From Actinacidiphila acididurans (GTDB lineage Bacteria > Actinomycetota > Actinomycetes > Streptomycetales > Streptomycetaceae), in NCBI RefSeq assembly GCF_016918855.1, contig NZ_JADKYB010000013.1, positions 62,001 through 126,000 on the forward strand: 64,000 nt of DNA, written 5' to 3'. The translations under genes and the position numbers were made by a program. Under the pieces are notes generated by a model. It saw only the letters and a program-made list of their open reading frames with translations, was not told the DNA's origin and made no database searches. Shown here piece after piece: positions 27,451-35,701 of this stretch; position 1 is the first letter of the stretch; each line of letters starts with the position of its first letter.

Positions 27451-27597
27451 GTGGAGGCTGGACTCCGATTGATTGTGGCCTGCGCGCTGGCCGCGGCGGC
27501 ACTCTTATCACTGGTCGGTGACTTGTCGCCGCAGGGCCACCACCCGTACCCGACGATTGGCGTCGGCCTGTACGGCAACACCGAGGCCTGCTGCTGA
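27451..27597 (+). CDS. Small peptide with hydrophobic leader and Cys-Cys C-terminus
   Basis: A 48-codon gene from a GTG, preceded by GAACGGGGGACTCAATT, the same SD style as 6032 and 7416. The product has a short charged N-terminus (MEAGLR), a hydrophobic stretch at residues 7-23 (LIVACALAAAALLSLVG) and a 25-residue polar tail ending in YGNTEACC that includes two adjacent His and PYP. It could be a secreted or membrane-anchored signalling peptide, or a modified-peptide precursor; no RiPP maturase is visible. It has its own upstream repeat element and a 15-bp-stem terminator, so it is an independent transcription unit. I know no homologue. Confidence 0.7.
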   Translation: MEAGLRLIVACALAAAALLSLVGDLSPQGHHPYPTIGVGLYGNTEACC

Positions 27598-27606
27598 GGA
27601 TCGACA

Positions 27607-27639
27607 GCGGCGCCCTCCCCGCACCGGGGAGGGCGCCGC
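27607..27639 (+). terminator. Terminator of the small peptide gene
   Basis: GCGGCGCCCTCCCCG (27607-27621) pairs with CGGGGAGGGCGCCGC (27625-27639), a perfect 15-bp stem with a 3-nt loop, beginning 10 bp after the peptide stop codon. Confidence 0.88.
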
Positions 27640-27709
27640 CCCATTCCGCTTCGATCTCGCGCCGGGTGAACTCGGGATATCACCGGTGGAGTTCTTTGCG
27701 CATCGAAGG

Positions 27710-28987
27710 TCAATAACCTTCATCGGCCCGGGCCATGGCCAGCAGGCCGAAGCCGAAAGCCACGGACGCCAGTGTGACGTGGTGGTGCCAGCCACGGAAG
27801 GAGCGGCCCTCGAAGTCCTGGAGTCCGGCCGTTCGCAGCATTTGCTCGAGCGCGGAGCGGGACGAGTCGCCGAGCTTCGCCAGCCCCACGACTCCTGCCG
27901 GCTGGCGGGTGTCGAGATTCGTGAACCAGTAGTTCCGCGGCCGGTCCCGCCCCGCTGGCCACTCCATCAGCAACCATCGCGGCTGGCGCAGCGAACGAGG
28001 GCCGCCTGAGGACTCCGAGGCGAGGCAGCTGAGGAACTGGGTCTGCCGCAACCGCGGCGGATCGCCCTCGCGCCAGGCCACGGTGGTGTGTTTCGTCCGC
28101 CCCTGGGCCTGGCGCCCCAAGTCGTACGCGGTCGACAGCCGCCCGCCCGCATGGCGGCCTACGGCCGACCGTATCCCGGTCGAGCTGTCGATCCGCACCA
28201 GGTACCCCAGGCCGCGTTCCTCGAACCCGCGCAGAAGGTCATCGAGGCCCTCGTCGGGGAACCGCCGCCAGTCCACGAGCACCGGGCGCGGTGACAGTGC
28301 CCAGTCCACCAGCAGTTCGTCCACCAACTGGAGCCCGTACTGCCAGTCCGGAAGGTGGCGCGCCTCGCTCGGCACGTGCGCGCAGGTTCTGCGTTTCGCG
28401 TCCTGGTCCCACTCGGCGGGGAGCATGAGCTGCCAGTCCACCGGCACGGCGCAGCCATCGCCCACCAGCGAGGCGGCCATGCCGAGCTGGCAGTTCAGCA
28501 CTTTGCCGTCGGCGGCCGAGTACTGCCGGGACACCCCGACCGAACATTTCCCGGTCTTCGGGAAGGCCACGGTGTCCAGGGCCCAGGCGCGCACGGGGAG
28601 CGAGGCGGCGCACGCTCCGGCGAGCCGGCCGAGAACCTGGAGGTGGTCCCACGGACTCTGGTTCACGAACTGCTGGAGCTGTGCGACCGCGGGCTTGCCG
28701 ACGATGTGTTCCGATATCCGCGCCGGAGTCTTGCGCCCCGGCACGGTCAGCAGCCCCCGCACGTAGACCTCGGCCCAGGCCCGCTGGTCGGAGCGCGGCA
28801 GCTCGGAGAACAGATCCCGGCAGTACTCGGCGAGCAGGCCATCGGCTTCGCCGCCTCGGACGTTGAGTTCCCGCAGCAGCGCCCCTGCGGGGGACCGCCG
28901 GCGCCTGCCGGGCTGTCTGCTGTTCCGGCCGGCTTCGCCGTGCGTTCCGGCACCTCGGAGCTCCCGAATTGCGGCGGCGGCGCTCAT
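27710..28987 (-). CDS. IS701-family transposase
   Basis: Encodes 425 residues, about full length for the family. Hallmarks are WAEVYVRGLLTVPGRK near residue 65, NQSPWD, the first Asp in AWALDTVAFPKTGK, SVGVSRQYS, the second Asp in PVLVDWRRFP, and FEGRSFRGWHHHVTL with the terminal Glu, so the DDE triad appears intact. Flanking terminal inverted repeats were not recognised. The ATG at 28987 (after GGGGGGTGCG) overlaps the stop of the relic reading frame upstream (ATGA). It marks a rearranged cluster flank. Confidence 0.88.
   Translation of the reverse strand: MSAAAAIRELRGAGTHGEAGRNSRQPGRRRRSPAGALLRELNVRGGEADGLLAEYCRDLFSELPRSDQRAWAEVYVRGLLTVPGRKTPARISEHIVGKPAVAQLQQFVNQSPWDHLQVLGRLAGACAASLPVRAWALDTVAFPKTGKCSVGVSRQYSAADGKVLNCQLGMAASLVGDGCAVPVDWQLMLPAEWDQDAKRRTCAHVPSEARHLPDWQYGLQLVDELLVDWALSPRPVLVDWRRFPDEGLDDLLRGFEERGLGYLVRIDSSTGIRSAVGRHAGGRLSTAYDLGRQAQGRTKHTTVAWREGDPPRLRQTQFLSCLASESSGGPRSLRQPRWLLMEWPAGRDRPRNYWFTNLDTRQPAGVVGLAKLGDSSRSALEQMLRTAGLQDFEGRSFRGWHHHVTLASVAFGFGLLAMARADEGY
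27710..28987 (-). mobile_element. IS701-like insertion element, ends undefined
   Basis: The transposase gene occupies nearly all of the presumed element. No convincing inverted ends or target duplication could be read by eye within about 100 bp on either side, so only the coding extent is given. It adjoins the truncated AGE/STAS relic directly, which suggests insertion or recombination at this point. Confidence 0.6.
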
Positions 28988-29313
28988 CGCACCCCCCGCG
29001 GGTACTTTCCGGGTTCCTCGGATTCCGGCACGGGTCCGTCCTCCAGCCGTGTCCGGGAGACGGAGCGGCCCTCGGCGAGCATGCCGAGGGCCGCATGGCC
29101 GGTATCCCGGTGACTGGTATTCCGGTACTCGTCGCCCGGTTTGCGGACGGCGCGCGAGACCCGTTTCTGCGTCCCCCCGACGGTGTGTCGGCGGCAGTCG
29201 GCGGTACGCGGGCCGAAACGGCGCCCGGCGGGAGAACAGTGGATGAGGTATCCGGCCGAACTGTCGGATAAGGTGCGGCCGGTCTTGTGGTCTGAGATCA
29301 TCTGTTTGGTCAT
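28984..29313 (-). pseudogene. Degenerate copy of the N-terminal domain of the AGE/STAS protein
   Basis: In the minus strand an open frame of 109 codons aligns with residues about 8-75 of the 8216 gene product. Matches include SDSSAGYLIHCSPAGRRF against SDTLAGYITSSDPARRRF, RTADCRRHTV against RTADGRRHTV, and MLAEGRSV against MLAEGRFV; by eye about half of 68 positions agree, with one five-residue insertion. DNA similarity is also direct (shared CATGCTCGCCGAGGGCCGCT). Everything beyond about residue 75, including the epimerase and STAS parts, is missing. The frame ends overlapping the transposase start. A decayed paralogue is the simplest reading. Confidence 0.75.
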
Positions 29314-29505
29314 CTGCTCGGTCAGCTTTCTGGCGAAATTCTGGCGAAGTGCGCATGGGTGCTGGAACCGCGCCCGTGGGCGCTGGGGCTTGACGCATCC
29401 CTCGGGGCCAGGTCCGGCGGACGCCGGCGCGGCCGTCGGCACGGTGTGACCGTGACGGCTCATGGCCGGGTGACCCGGTGCCGGATCAGGGGCCGGTGTG
29501 CGGCA

Positions 29506-29742
29506 TCAGCCCACTCGTGCGGAGTCCGTGCCCCGGCAGGTCGTGACCTGCGGACTTTCCGGCCCGGTGGCCACACCGCGCAGGTCCGCGCAGCGCCGCC
29601 CCGGACAGACGCGCCCCGGCGCGGACTTGCGCCCCGTCGTGGACTTGTCGCGCCGTCGCCGAGGGCAGTCGCCCCCGGGCGTTCGGCTCGGCCCCTTCCC
29701 CCGGCCGCCTGCCAGAACGATCGCAGCATTACGGTCAGTCAT
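29506..29742 (-). pseudogene. Possible relic of a nucleotidyltransferase start
   Basis: The minus-strand frame from ATG 29742 begins MTDRNAAIVLAGGRGKG, which matches the nucleotidyltransferase signature at the start of the 6032 product (VLLAGGRGER) and of GlgC. No similarity is visible after about 20 residues; the rest of the 78-codon frame is low-complexity Arg/Gly/Pro. The match is short, but position and direction fit: it lies upstream of the AGE/STAS relic and downstream of a third copy of the TTGAC repeat, the same order as in the intact operon. Confidence 0.4.
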
Positions 29743-29817
29743 ATGTGGCCTGCACCCCCGACTTCTCAGGCCTTGGCAATTGACTTAGCCATCAGTAGAC
29801 GGTCGCGCCAGCAGGAG

Positions 29818-29846
29818 TGTCAACCGAATCAATGACACTCAGTCAA
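29818..29846 (-). promoter_or_regulatory. Third TTGAC-N18-TTGAC element
   Basis: Read on the minus strand, TTGACT (29846-29841), a 17-nt gap and TTGACA (29823-29818) again have starts 23 bp apart. TTGACA, an 18-nt gap and TCTACT (29799-29794) may form the core promoter. It faces the decayed operon at 29742-28984. Confidence 0.55.
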
Positions 29847-29916
29847 GTCGTGGGGCGCGGCTGCCAACAGCCGGGGCACGCGCCGCCGGGCAGGGTTTCG
29901 AGGCGCGGACGAGCCG

Positions 29917-31266
29917 CTACGGCTGCTCCAGCGGTGGCCGCACGGGCGCCCCGTGCTGTTCGCGCACGCCGGCCGCGCCCAGTCCCGCCTGGTAGGCCCT
30001 GACCGCCTCGCCTTCGCGGCCGGCCCGCAGCCAGACATCGCCGATCTGCCGCCAGATCCCGGCCGCGTCGCGGACGGGGGAAATGCCGTGCGCGGCCTCG
30101 GCCGCGGCGTGGAGGGACGCTTCGGCGTCCTCCTGTTCACCGGTCGCCATCTGGGCCTCGGCGAGCAGGACCAATACCTCCGCATGGTGCGGGTGCGAGG
30201 TGTGCCCGATCCGGCCGATGCAGGACTGCGCGTGTTCGCGGGCTGCCGCGTAGTTGCCGAGCGCCAGTTCGGCCCGGCCCAGGCGGACCTCGCAGCCGGC
30301 CTGCTCGAAGAGGTTGCCGGTGGCCCGGAGTGTCTCCATCGCCTCGGTCAGGAAGGTCCGCGCGGCACGCGGCTGGGGCGGGTCGGTCTCCAGCAGCAGA
30401 CTGCCGTAGACCCGCTTGACCAGGCCCAGATGCCGTTCGTTGTCCCCTTCGCTGATCAGGGCCAGGGCACGTTCGGCGAAGGCGACCGCCTGGTTCAGGG
30501 ACCCCCGCGAGCGGGCCACCAGGCTCGCGTTCCAGTACACCGAGCCACGGGCCGCCGGGGACGCGTGTGTGGCGGCGATCTCCAGCATCCGGTGCAGTTG
30601 GTACTGCGCGGTGGCCAGGTCACCGCGGGCCCAGTGCGCGCCCGCCACGGCGACTCCCAGCAGGATGTAGTCGTCCGACGTGTCGAGGCCGAGCGCGCGG
30701 ATCTCGCGCAGCGCCCGCTCGCCGATCTCGATGCTCGCGGTGTAGTCGCCGACGGTACGCAGGCAGCGTACGAGTGCGACCACGGCTTCGGCCCAGGGGA
30801 CGGTGCCGGGGACCAGGTCCCCTTCGTCGAGCAGTCCCTGGAGGTTGGGAATCGCGGCCTCCAGCCGGCCGAGCCGTTCCAGCGCCCGGGCCTGGCCGAG
30901 CCTGGCCCTGCGGGTGAGGTCGGAGGGCAGGAGACGCGGGAACTCCAGGGCCACGCTGAAGGACGCGAGGGCCGATTCGGCGTCACCCCTGGCCAGCAGC
31001 ACCTCGCCGCTGGTCACCTGGAGCCGGGCACTGTCGACCTGGCTTCGGTCCCTTCCGGTCAGGAGATACTCGGGTTCGCAGCCGAGCCGGGCCGCCAGCA
31101 GCTCGACCACCGCCTTGGACGGCAGGCGCTTGCCCGCCTCGATCAAGGAGACGTAGCTGGGGGAGATCTCCTCGGAGGAGATGTCCTGCTGGGACAGGCC
31201 GGACTCGAGGCGTAATTTGCGGACGCGGGCGCCGACGCCGCTCTCCGGCTGCTGTTGCGCGGTCAC
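29917..31266 (-). CDS. XRE-HTH / tetratricopeptide-repeat transcriptional regulator
   Basis: Encodes 449 residues from a GTG with SD AAGGGGTGG. An XRE-type HTH occupies about 13-68 (VRKLRLESGLSQQDI and PSYVSLIEAGKRLPS). The rest (about 75-440) is a run of alpha-alpha repeats with TPR character, for example ALASFSVALEFPRLL, YTASIEIGERAL and YAAAREHAQSCIG. This HTH-TPR layout is shared with RRNPP regulators of Firmicutes that bind exported peptides, and with many uncharacterised streptomycete regulators. A 48-residue peptide gene with a shared promoter element lies 2.3 kb away. Ligand and targets are unknown. Probably the cluster-situated regulator. Confidence 0.85.
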   Translation of the reverse strand: MTAQQQPESGVGARVRKLRLESGLSQQDISSEEISPSYVSLIEAGKRLPSKAVVELLAARLGCEPEYLLTGRDRSQVDSARLQVTSGEVLLARGDAESALASFSVALEFPRLLPSDLTRRARLGQARALERLGRLEAAIPNLQGLLDEGDLVPGTVPWAEAVVALVRCLRTVGDYTASIEIGERALREIRALGLDTSDDYILLGVAVAGAHWARGDLATAQYQLHRMLEIAATHASPAARGSVYWNASLVARSRGSLNQAVAFAERALALISEGDNERHLGLVKRVYGSLLLETDPPQPRAARTFLTEAMETLRATGNLFEQAGCEVRLGRAELALGNYAAAREHAQSCIGRIGHTSHPHHAEVLVLLAEAQMATGEQEDAEASLHAAAEAAHGISPVRDAAGIWRQIGDVWLRAGREGEAVRAYQAGLGAAGVREQHGAPVRPPLEQP

Positions 31267-31313
31267 GTAACCACCCCTTACGCCTCGGCGCTGTGCATCA
31301 CGCCCGGTCTTTG

Positions 31314-31342
31314 ATGTCATGCCCACCGGCCCCCCCTGTCAA
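31314..31342 (-). promoter_or_regulatory. Promoter of the XRE-TPR regulator
   Basis: Minus-strand TTGACA (31342-31337), a 17-nt spacer and TGACAT (31319-31314) place a start site about 40 bp before the GTG at 31266. GATGTCAT at 31313-31320 recurs at 31398-31405, where it is part of the perfect palindrome TGTCATGACA (31400-31409); these may be binding sites for autoregulation. The rest of 31343-31570 shows nothing else I can support. Confidence 0.5.
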
Positions 31343-31570
31343 GACGGCAGTCACTACGACCCCCGCGGCCCTGCACTCCCTGTCTCAGTCTGCCATCGAT
31401 GTCATGACAAGCGGATGGGTTGCATCCAGATCCTCGGCGGTGCCCCCGCGCCGACGGGGGCCCGGCGAACCGTTCCGCCGCCCAGCGGGCCCGCAGGGCA
31501 GGGAGCGGGGGTTCGCCGGGCGAGTCCGAGCCGGAGCGGGCCCGGCAACGAGGCGTGGCCGAGCCCGTCG

Positions 31571-32818
31571 TCAAGCCCGGTCAAAAGCCTCCAGGGCGCG
31601 GCGGGCCAACGGACGCGTCCGGACAAGCTCGGCCAGCGTGATCTTGCCGCGGGTGATGCTGGCGAACGCCCGCCAGGCCGGCGGGAAGGTGGTGAGCGCG
31701 GCGTGCAGCATTCCCGGGCGCTTCTCGAAGAGGGCGAGCATGCGGCGCCCGATGCCCATCTCGACGCCGAGGCCGGCCTTGACGGCGAAGGCGTAGTTCA
31801 GGGCCTGGCGCCGGGCGTCCACCGCGTCGTGGGACTCGGCGATGCGCACCGCCCACTCCCCCGCCAGCCGTCCCGAGCGCAGGGCGTACGAGATGCCCTC
31901 GCGGGTCCAGGGCTCCAGCAGTCCGGCCGCGTCGCCGCAGACCAGGACCCGGCCGCGGGAGAGGGGGGAGTCGTCGGCCCGGCAGCGGGTCAGGTGGCCG
32001 GAGGAGACGCTCGGCTCGAAGCCGGCCAGGCCCAGGCGGGCGACGAAGTCCTCGAAGTAGCGTTTGGTGGCGGCGCCGTCACCGCGCGCGGAGATCACGC
32101 CCACGGTGAGGGAATCGCCCTTGGGGAAGACCCAGCCGTAACTGCCGGGCAGCGGGCCCCAGTCGATGTGCACCCGGCCCGCCCAGTCCTCGGCGACCGG
32201 GGCCGGCACCGGGATCTCCGCCTCCAGGCCGAGGTCCACCTGGTCCAGCTTGACCCCGACGTGGGCTCCTATCCGGCTGGCGCTGCCGTCGGCGCCGACC
32301 ACTGCGCGCGCGTAGACGACCTCCTCGCGATTGCCGTCCGCGCCGCCGCTGTTGAGTATGACCGCGACCGTACGGCGGTCGGGGACACCGGGGCCGTGCT
32401 GCTCCACCCGGGAGACCGTGGCGCCGGTGCGCACCACCGCGCCGGCCGCGCGGGCCGCCTCGACCAGCCCGGCGTCGAACTCCGGCCGGTTGATGAGGCC
32501 GAACAGCATCTGCCGGGAGCGCTTGGTGCGGCTGAGCCGGCCGTTGAGGCTGAAGGTGACGGCGTGCACCCGGTCGCGCAACGGCAGTTCGAAGCCGGGC
32601 GGCAGGGCGTCCCGGGACGGCCCGATGATTCCGCCGCCGCAGGTCTTGTACCGGGGCAGTTCGGATTTCTCCAGCAGCAGCACCCGGCGGCCGGTCACCG
32701 CCGCCGCGTGCGCGGCCGACGCTCCGGCCGGGCCCGCCCCGACCACCACCACGTCCCAGACCGTGGCGGCCTCGCCGTCCCCCGCGCCGCTGTCCTGCGC
32801 TGCCTGCTCACCGCTCAC
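31571..32818 (-). CDS. FAD-dependent geranylgeranyl reductase-family oxidoreductase
   Basis: Encodes 415 residues from a GTG. The FAD motif VVVVGAGPAGASAAHAAAVT is at about 23-42 and the substrate-side motif KTCGGGI follows; CGDAAGLLEPWTREGISYAL is the second FAD contact. The family reduces isoprenoid double bonds, for example in menaquinone (MenJ-like) or archaeal lipids, so a prenyl-quinone or prenyl-lipid substrate is likely. Divergent from the M20 peptidase gene. No clear link to the cluster on the left. Confidence 0.85.
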   Translation of the reverse strand: MSGEQAAQDSGAGDGEAATVWDVVVVGAGPAGASAAHAAAVTGRRVLLLEKSELPRYKTCGGGIIGPSRDALPPGFELPLRDRVHAVTFSLNGRLSRTKRSRQMLFGLINRPEFDAGLVEAARAAGAVVRTGATVSRVEQHGPGVPDRRTVAVILNSGGADGNREEVVYARAVVGADGSASRIGAHVGVKLDQVDLGLEAEIPVPAPVAEDWAGRVHIDWGPLPGSYGWVFPKGDSLTVGVISARGDGAATKRYFEDFVARLGLAGFEPSVSSGHLTRCRADDSPLSRGRVLVCGDAAGLLEPWTREGISYALRSGRLAGEWAVRIAESHDAVDARRQALNYAFAVKAGLGVEMGIGRRMLALFEKRPGMLHAALTTFPPAWRAFASITRGKITLAELVRTRPLARRALEAFDRA

Positions 32819-32974
32819 GTCCGTTTCCGCTCCCGCTCGCCAGGTCCGCCTGTTGTCGCTGTTCAGCGCATCCTATTGCGCCCGGCCCCGCCGACTCGCT
32901 GTGGCACCATCGGCAGGGCACCGTTGGGTGACCAACGACCGAGCTACCTGCCGGATTCCTGCGAGGAGCACTTC

Positions 32975-34351
32975 ATGTCCACCGTTCCGCTTTCCGAGAC
33001 CGTCACCGCGCTGATCCCGCGGGCCCATGCCGAACTGGCGGAGCTGGTGTCGTTCGCGTCGGTGGCCGACTGGCGCCAGTTCCCGCGCAGCGAGTCGGAG
33101 AAGGCGGCGGCCTGGATCCTCCAGGCGCTGACCGCCGAGGGTTTCCGGGACGTGGCGCTGCTCGACACGCCCGACGGCACCCAGTCGGTCTACGGCTACC
33201 TGCCCGGCCCGGCCGACGCGCCGACCGTGCTCCTGTACGCGCACTACGACGTGCAGCCGCCGCTGGAGGAGGAGGCGTGGCTGACCCCGCCGTTCGAGCT
33301 GACCGAGCGCGAGGACGGCCGGTGGTACGGACGCGGCGCCGCGGACTGCAAGGGCGGGCTGCTGATGCACCTGACCGCGCTGCGGGCGCTGAAGGAGCAG
33401 GGCGGAGTGCCGGTCAACGTCAAGATGATCGTGGAGGGTTCGGAGGAGCAGGGCACCGGCGGGCTGGAGCGGTACGCCGAGCAGCACCCGGAGCTGCTGG
33501 CCGCCGACACCATCGTGATCGGTGACGCGGGCAACTTCCGGCCCGGGCTGCCCACGGTGACCTCCTCGCTGCGCGGCATGGTGCTGATGGACCTGCGGGT
33601 GGCCACGCTGGCGGGCAACCTGCACTCCGGTCAGTTCGGCGGCGTGGCGCCCGACGCGCTGGGCGCCCTCATCCACATCCTGGCCTCCCTGCGGGACGCG
33701 TCGGGCGCCACCACGGTGGCCGGCCTGGACGCGGACGGCACCTGGCCGGGGCTCGACTACACCGAGGCCGACTTCCGGGGCGACGCCGGGGTGCTGGACG
33801 GGGTGGACCTGATCGGGAACGGCTCGGTCTCGGACCGGCTGTGGGCCCGCCCGGCGGTCACCATCCTCGGCATCGACGCACCTCCGGTGGTCGGCGCCAC
33901 CCCCTCCGTACAGGCCAAGGCGGGGGCCCTGGTGAGCCTGCGGGTGCCGCCGGGCGTGGACGCCGCCCGCGCCGCCGAGGCGCTGGAGGCGCACCTGCGG
34001 GCGGCGGCCCCCTGGGGCGCGACCGTGGAGACCGCGCTGCGCGGCAGCGGCCAGCCGTTCGCCGCGGACACCACCAGTCCCGCGTACACCGCGATGGCCG
34101 AGGCGATGCGCGAGGCGTACGGCCAGGAGATGGCGGTGGCCGGCCAGGGCGGCTCCATCCCGCTGTGCAACACGCTGGCCACCCTCTACCCGCGGGCCGA
34201 GATCCTGCTGATCGGCCTGAGCGAGCCGGAGGCCCGCATCCACGCGGTCAACGAGAGCCTGGACCCGCGGGAGTTCGAACTCATGTCGCTGACCGAGGCG
34301 CTGTTCCTGACCCGTTACGCGGTGTCGCAGACCGCCGGGCAGGGCGTCTGA
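32975..34351 (+). CDS. M20-family dipeptidase (carnosinase-like metallopeptidase)
   Basis: Encodes 458 residues. Metal-site motifs are all visible: YAHYDVQPP, GRGAADCKGG, the catalytic Glu pair EGSEEQGTGG, and a C-terminal His in EARIHAVNESLD. The central lid domain includes the dimer-interface pattern NLHSGQFGG. Zinc- or cobalt-dependent hydrolysis of dipeptides or N-acyl amino acids in the cytoplasm is expected. SD GAGGAGC precedes the ATG. No signal peptide. Confidence 0.9.
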   Translation: MSTVPLSETVTALIPRAHAELAELVSFASVADWRQFPRSESEKAAAWILQALTAEGFRDVALLDTPDGTQSVYGYLPGPADAPTVLLYAHYDVQPPLEEEAWLTPPFELTEREDGRWYGRGAADCKGGLLMHLTALRALKEQGGVPVNVKMIVEGSEEQGTGGLERYAEQHPELLAADTIVIGDAGNFRPGLPTVTSSLRGMVLMDLRVATLAGNLHSGQFGGVAPDALGALIHILASLRDASGATTVAGLDADGTWPGLDYTEADFRGDAGVLDGVDLIGNGSVSDRLWARPAVTILGIDAPPVVGATPSVQAKAGALVSLRVPPGVDAARAAEALEAHLRAAAPWGATVETALRGSGQPFAADTTSPAYTAMAEAMREAYGQEMAVAGQGGSIPLCNTLATLYPRAEILLIGLSEPEARIHAVNESLDPREFELMSLTEALFLTRYAVSQTAGQGV

Positions 34352-34434
34352 GGGACGAAGTCCCGGGCGGGAAGCCCGGGAGCGGGAAGCCGAGGCAGGA
34401 AGCCCCGAGTGGGACCGGGCAGGGCCGGCCGCGC

Positions 34435-35466
34435 TCAGCGCACCGGCTGGCCCGCCTCCAGATTGAGCGGGCGGCCCTGCTCACGGGCGCGCAGGGCCCA
34501 GCGCAGGCGGTCGAGGCGGACCTGGGGCAGCAGGCCCGCCGCTTCGTCCTCGGTGACGAAGCGCCAGTCGCGCAGTTCTGCGTCGGGCAGGAGCAGGCGG
34601 CCGATGTCGGCGCGAGGCATGCGGCCGCCGTCGAAGATCAGCCGCAGGCCGCCGTGGCCGGGCGGCTGCGGGGGTTCCCAGTCCACGACGAGGAGTTCGA
34701 GGCCGCGGGTGAGCTCGATGCCGAGTTCCTCGGCGACCTCGCGGTGCCCGGCCCGGGTCGGCGACTCGCCGCGTTCGACCACTCCGCCGGGGAACTCCCA
34801 GCCGGGCTTGTAGGTGGGGTCGACCAGCAGGACCCGGTCGGCGTCGTCGAAGAGCAGCACCCCGGCGGCGACGGTCTCGGCGCGGGGCGCCGGGGTCTGC
34901 ACGATGTCGCAGACGCCCTCGCCCCGGCCGACCGCCTCGGTCACCGCGAGCGCGGTCTGCCGCGGGGTGAGCCCGGCGGTCCGCACCACGTGCGCGTCGA
35001 GGGCGAGCCAGGGCAGCGCCGCCAGGTACTCCTCGACCCGGTCCTGCGCCCGGCGGCGGGCCGTCTCGTCGTCGCCGTCCTCGGGGTCGTCCCCGCGCGC
35101 GGCGATCCGCTCGCGCAGGATCGTTTCTCCGGGATCGAGCAGGACATGTCGGACATCGATGCCGCGGGCGGCGAGCCCGCCGAACACCTCGTCGCGGTGC
35201 TCCTGCCGCAGCAGCGTCATCGGGACCACCAGAGCGCCGCCGACCTCCGCCAGCAGCGCCGCCGCGGTGTCCACCACCAGGCGCCGCCACAGCGGCATCT
35301 CCCAGCAGTCGGCGGCCTCCGGCAGCCGCTTCTCGGGCAGCAGTCCGCGCAGGAAGGCGCCCAGCACCTCGGGGTCGTAGAGCGTGCTCTGCGGTATCAG
35401 GTCCAGCATTTCCCGCGCGGCACGGCTCTTGCCCGCGCCGAACGCCCCGTTCACCCAGATGATCAC
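34435..35466 (-). CDS. P-loop kinase-like / Nudix hydrolase fusion protein
   Basis: Encodes 343 residues from a GTG (SD AAGGGGG). Residues about 1-170 are an AAA/adenylate-kinase-like P-loop domain with Walker A WVNGAFGAGKS. Residues about 195-325 are a Nudix domain with the complete box starting GGVVERGESP and continuing REVAEELG. The first domain may phosphorylate a small molecule and the second hydrolyse a nucleoside diphosphate derivative. Separately encoded in most genomes that I know, so the fusion hints at linked salvage or house-cleaning steps. Confidence 0.82.
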   Translation of the reverse strand: MIIWVNGAFGAGKSRAAREMLDLIPQSTLYDPEVLGAFLRGLLPEKRLPEAADCWEMPLWRRLVVDTAAALLAEVGGALVVPMTLLRQEHRDEVFGGLAARGIDVRHVLLDPGETILRERIAARGDDPEDGDDETARRRAQDRVEEYLAALPWLALDAHVVRTAGLTPRQTALAVTEAVGRGEGVCDIVQTPAPRAETVAAGVLLFDDADRVLLVDPTYKPGWEFPGGVVERGESPTRAGHREVAEELGIELTRGLELLVVDWEPPQPPGHGGLRLIFDGGRMPRADIGRLLLPDAELRDWRFVTEDEAAGLLPQVRLDRLRWALRAREQGRPLNLEAGQPVR

Positions 35467-35701
35467 GGTGCCCCCTTATCCGTTGCCCCCTACGAATTGC
35501 CCGGATCATCGCACCCGGCAAACGCACGCGGCCGCCTCACCGCCCGCCGGCCGCCCGCGCCGGATTCCGGGAACCGCCGACGGCGGGCGCGCATCCGAAC
35601 GCCGCGCCCCGTGCCGGGCGGTGCGACCGCGGTGGGCCTCCGGCCTGCCCGGACGCGGAAATTCGGATGCCCCGGCCCGCCGCAGCCCCCGACAATGACG
35701 C

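Larger units (their letters stand above)
29314..29916. other. Decayed intergenic segment
   Basis: Apart from the possible nucleotidyltransferase relic and the TTGAC element, I find no supported gene between the AGE/STAS relic and the XRE regulator stop. Open frames here are low-complexity and lack SDs. The spacing from relic start to relic start (about 430 bp against 2.2 kb in the intact operon) implies that most of the nucleotidyltransferase and all of the SDR gene were deleted. Confidence 0.55.

Noticed and set aside
27451-27597. Assignment of the small peptide as a definite lanthipeptide or other RiPP precursor
   Set aside because: No LanM/LanB, YcaO, radical SAM or other maturase is in the window, so the class cannot be claimed.
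29460-29835. Plus-strand open frames between the relic and the XRE regulator
   Set aside because: Low-complexity, without SD or domains, and opposite to the relic frames.
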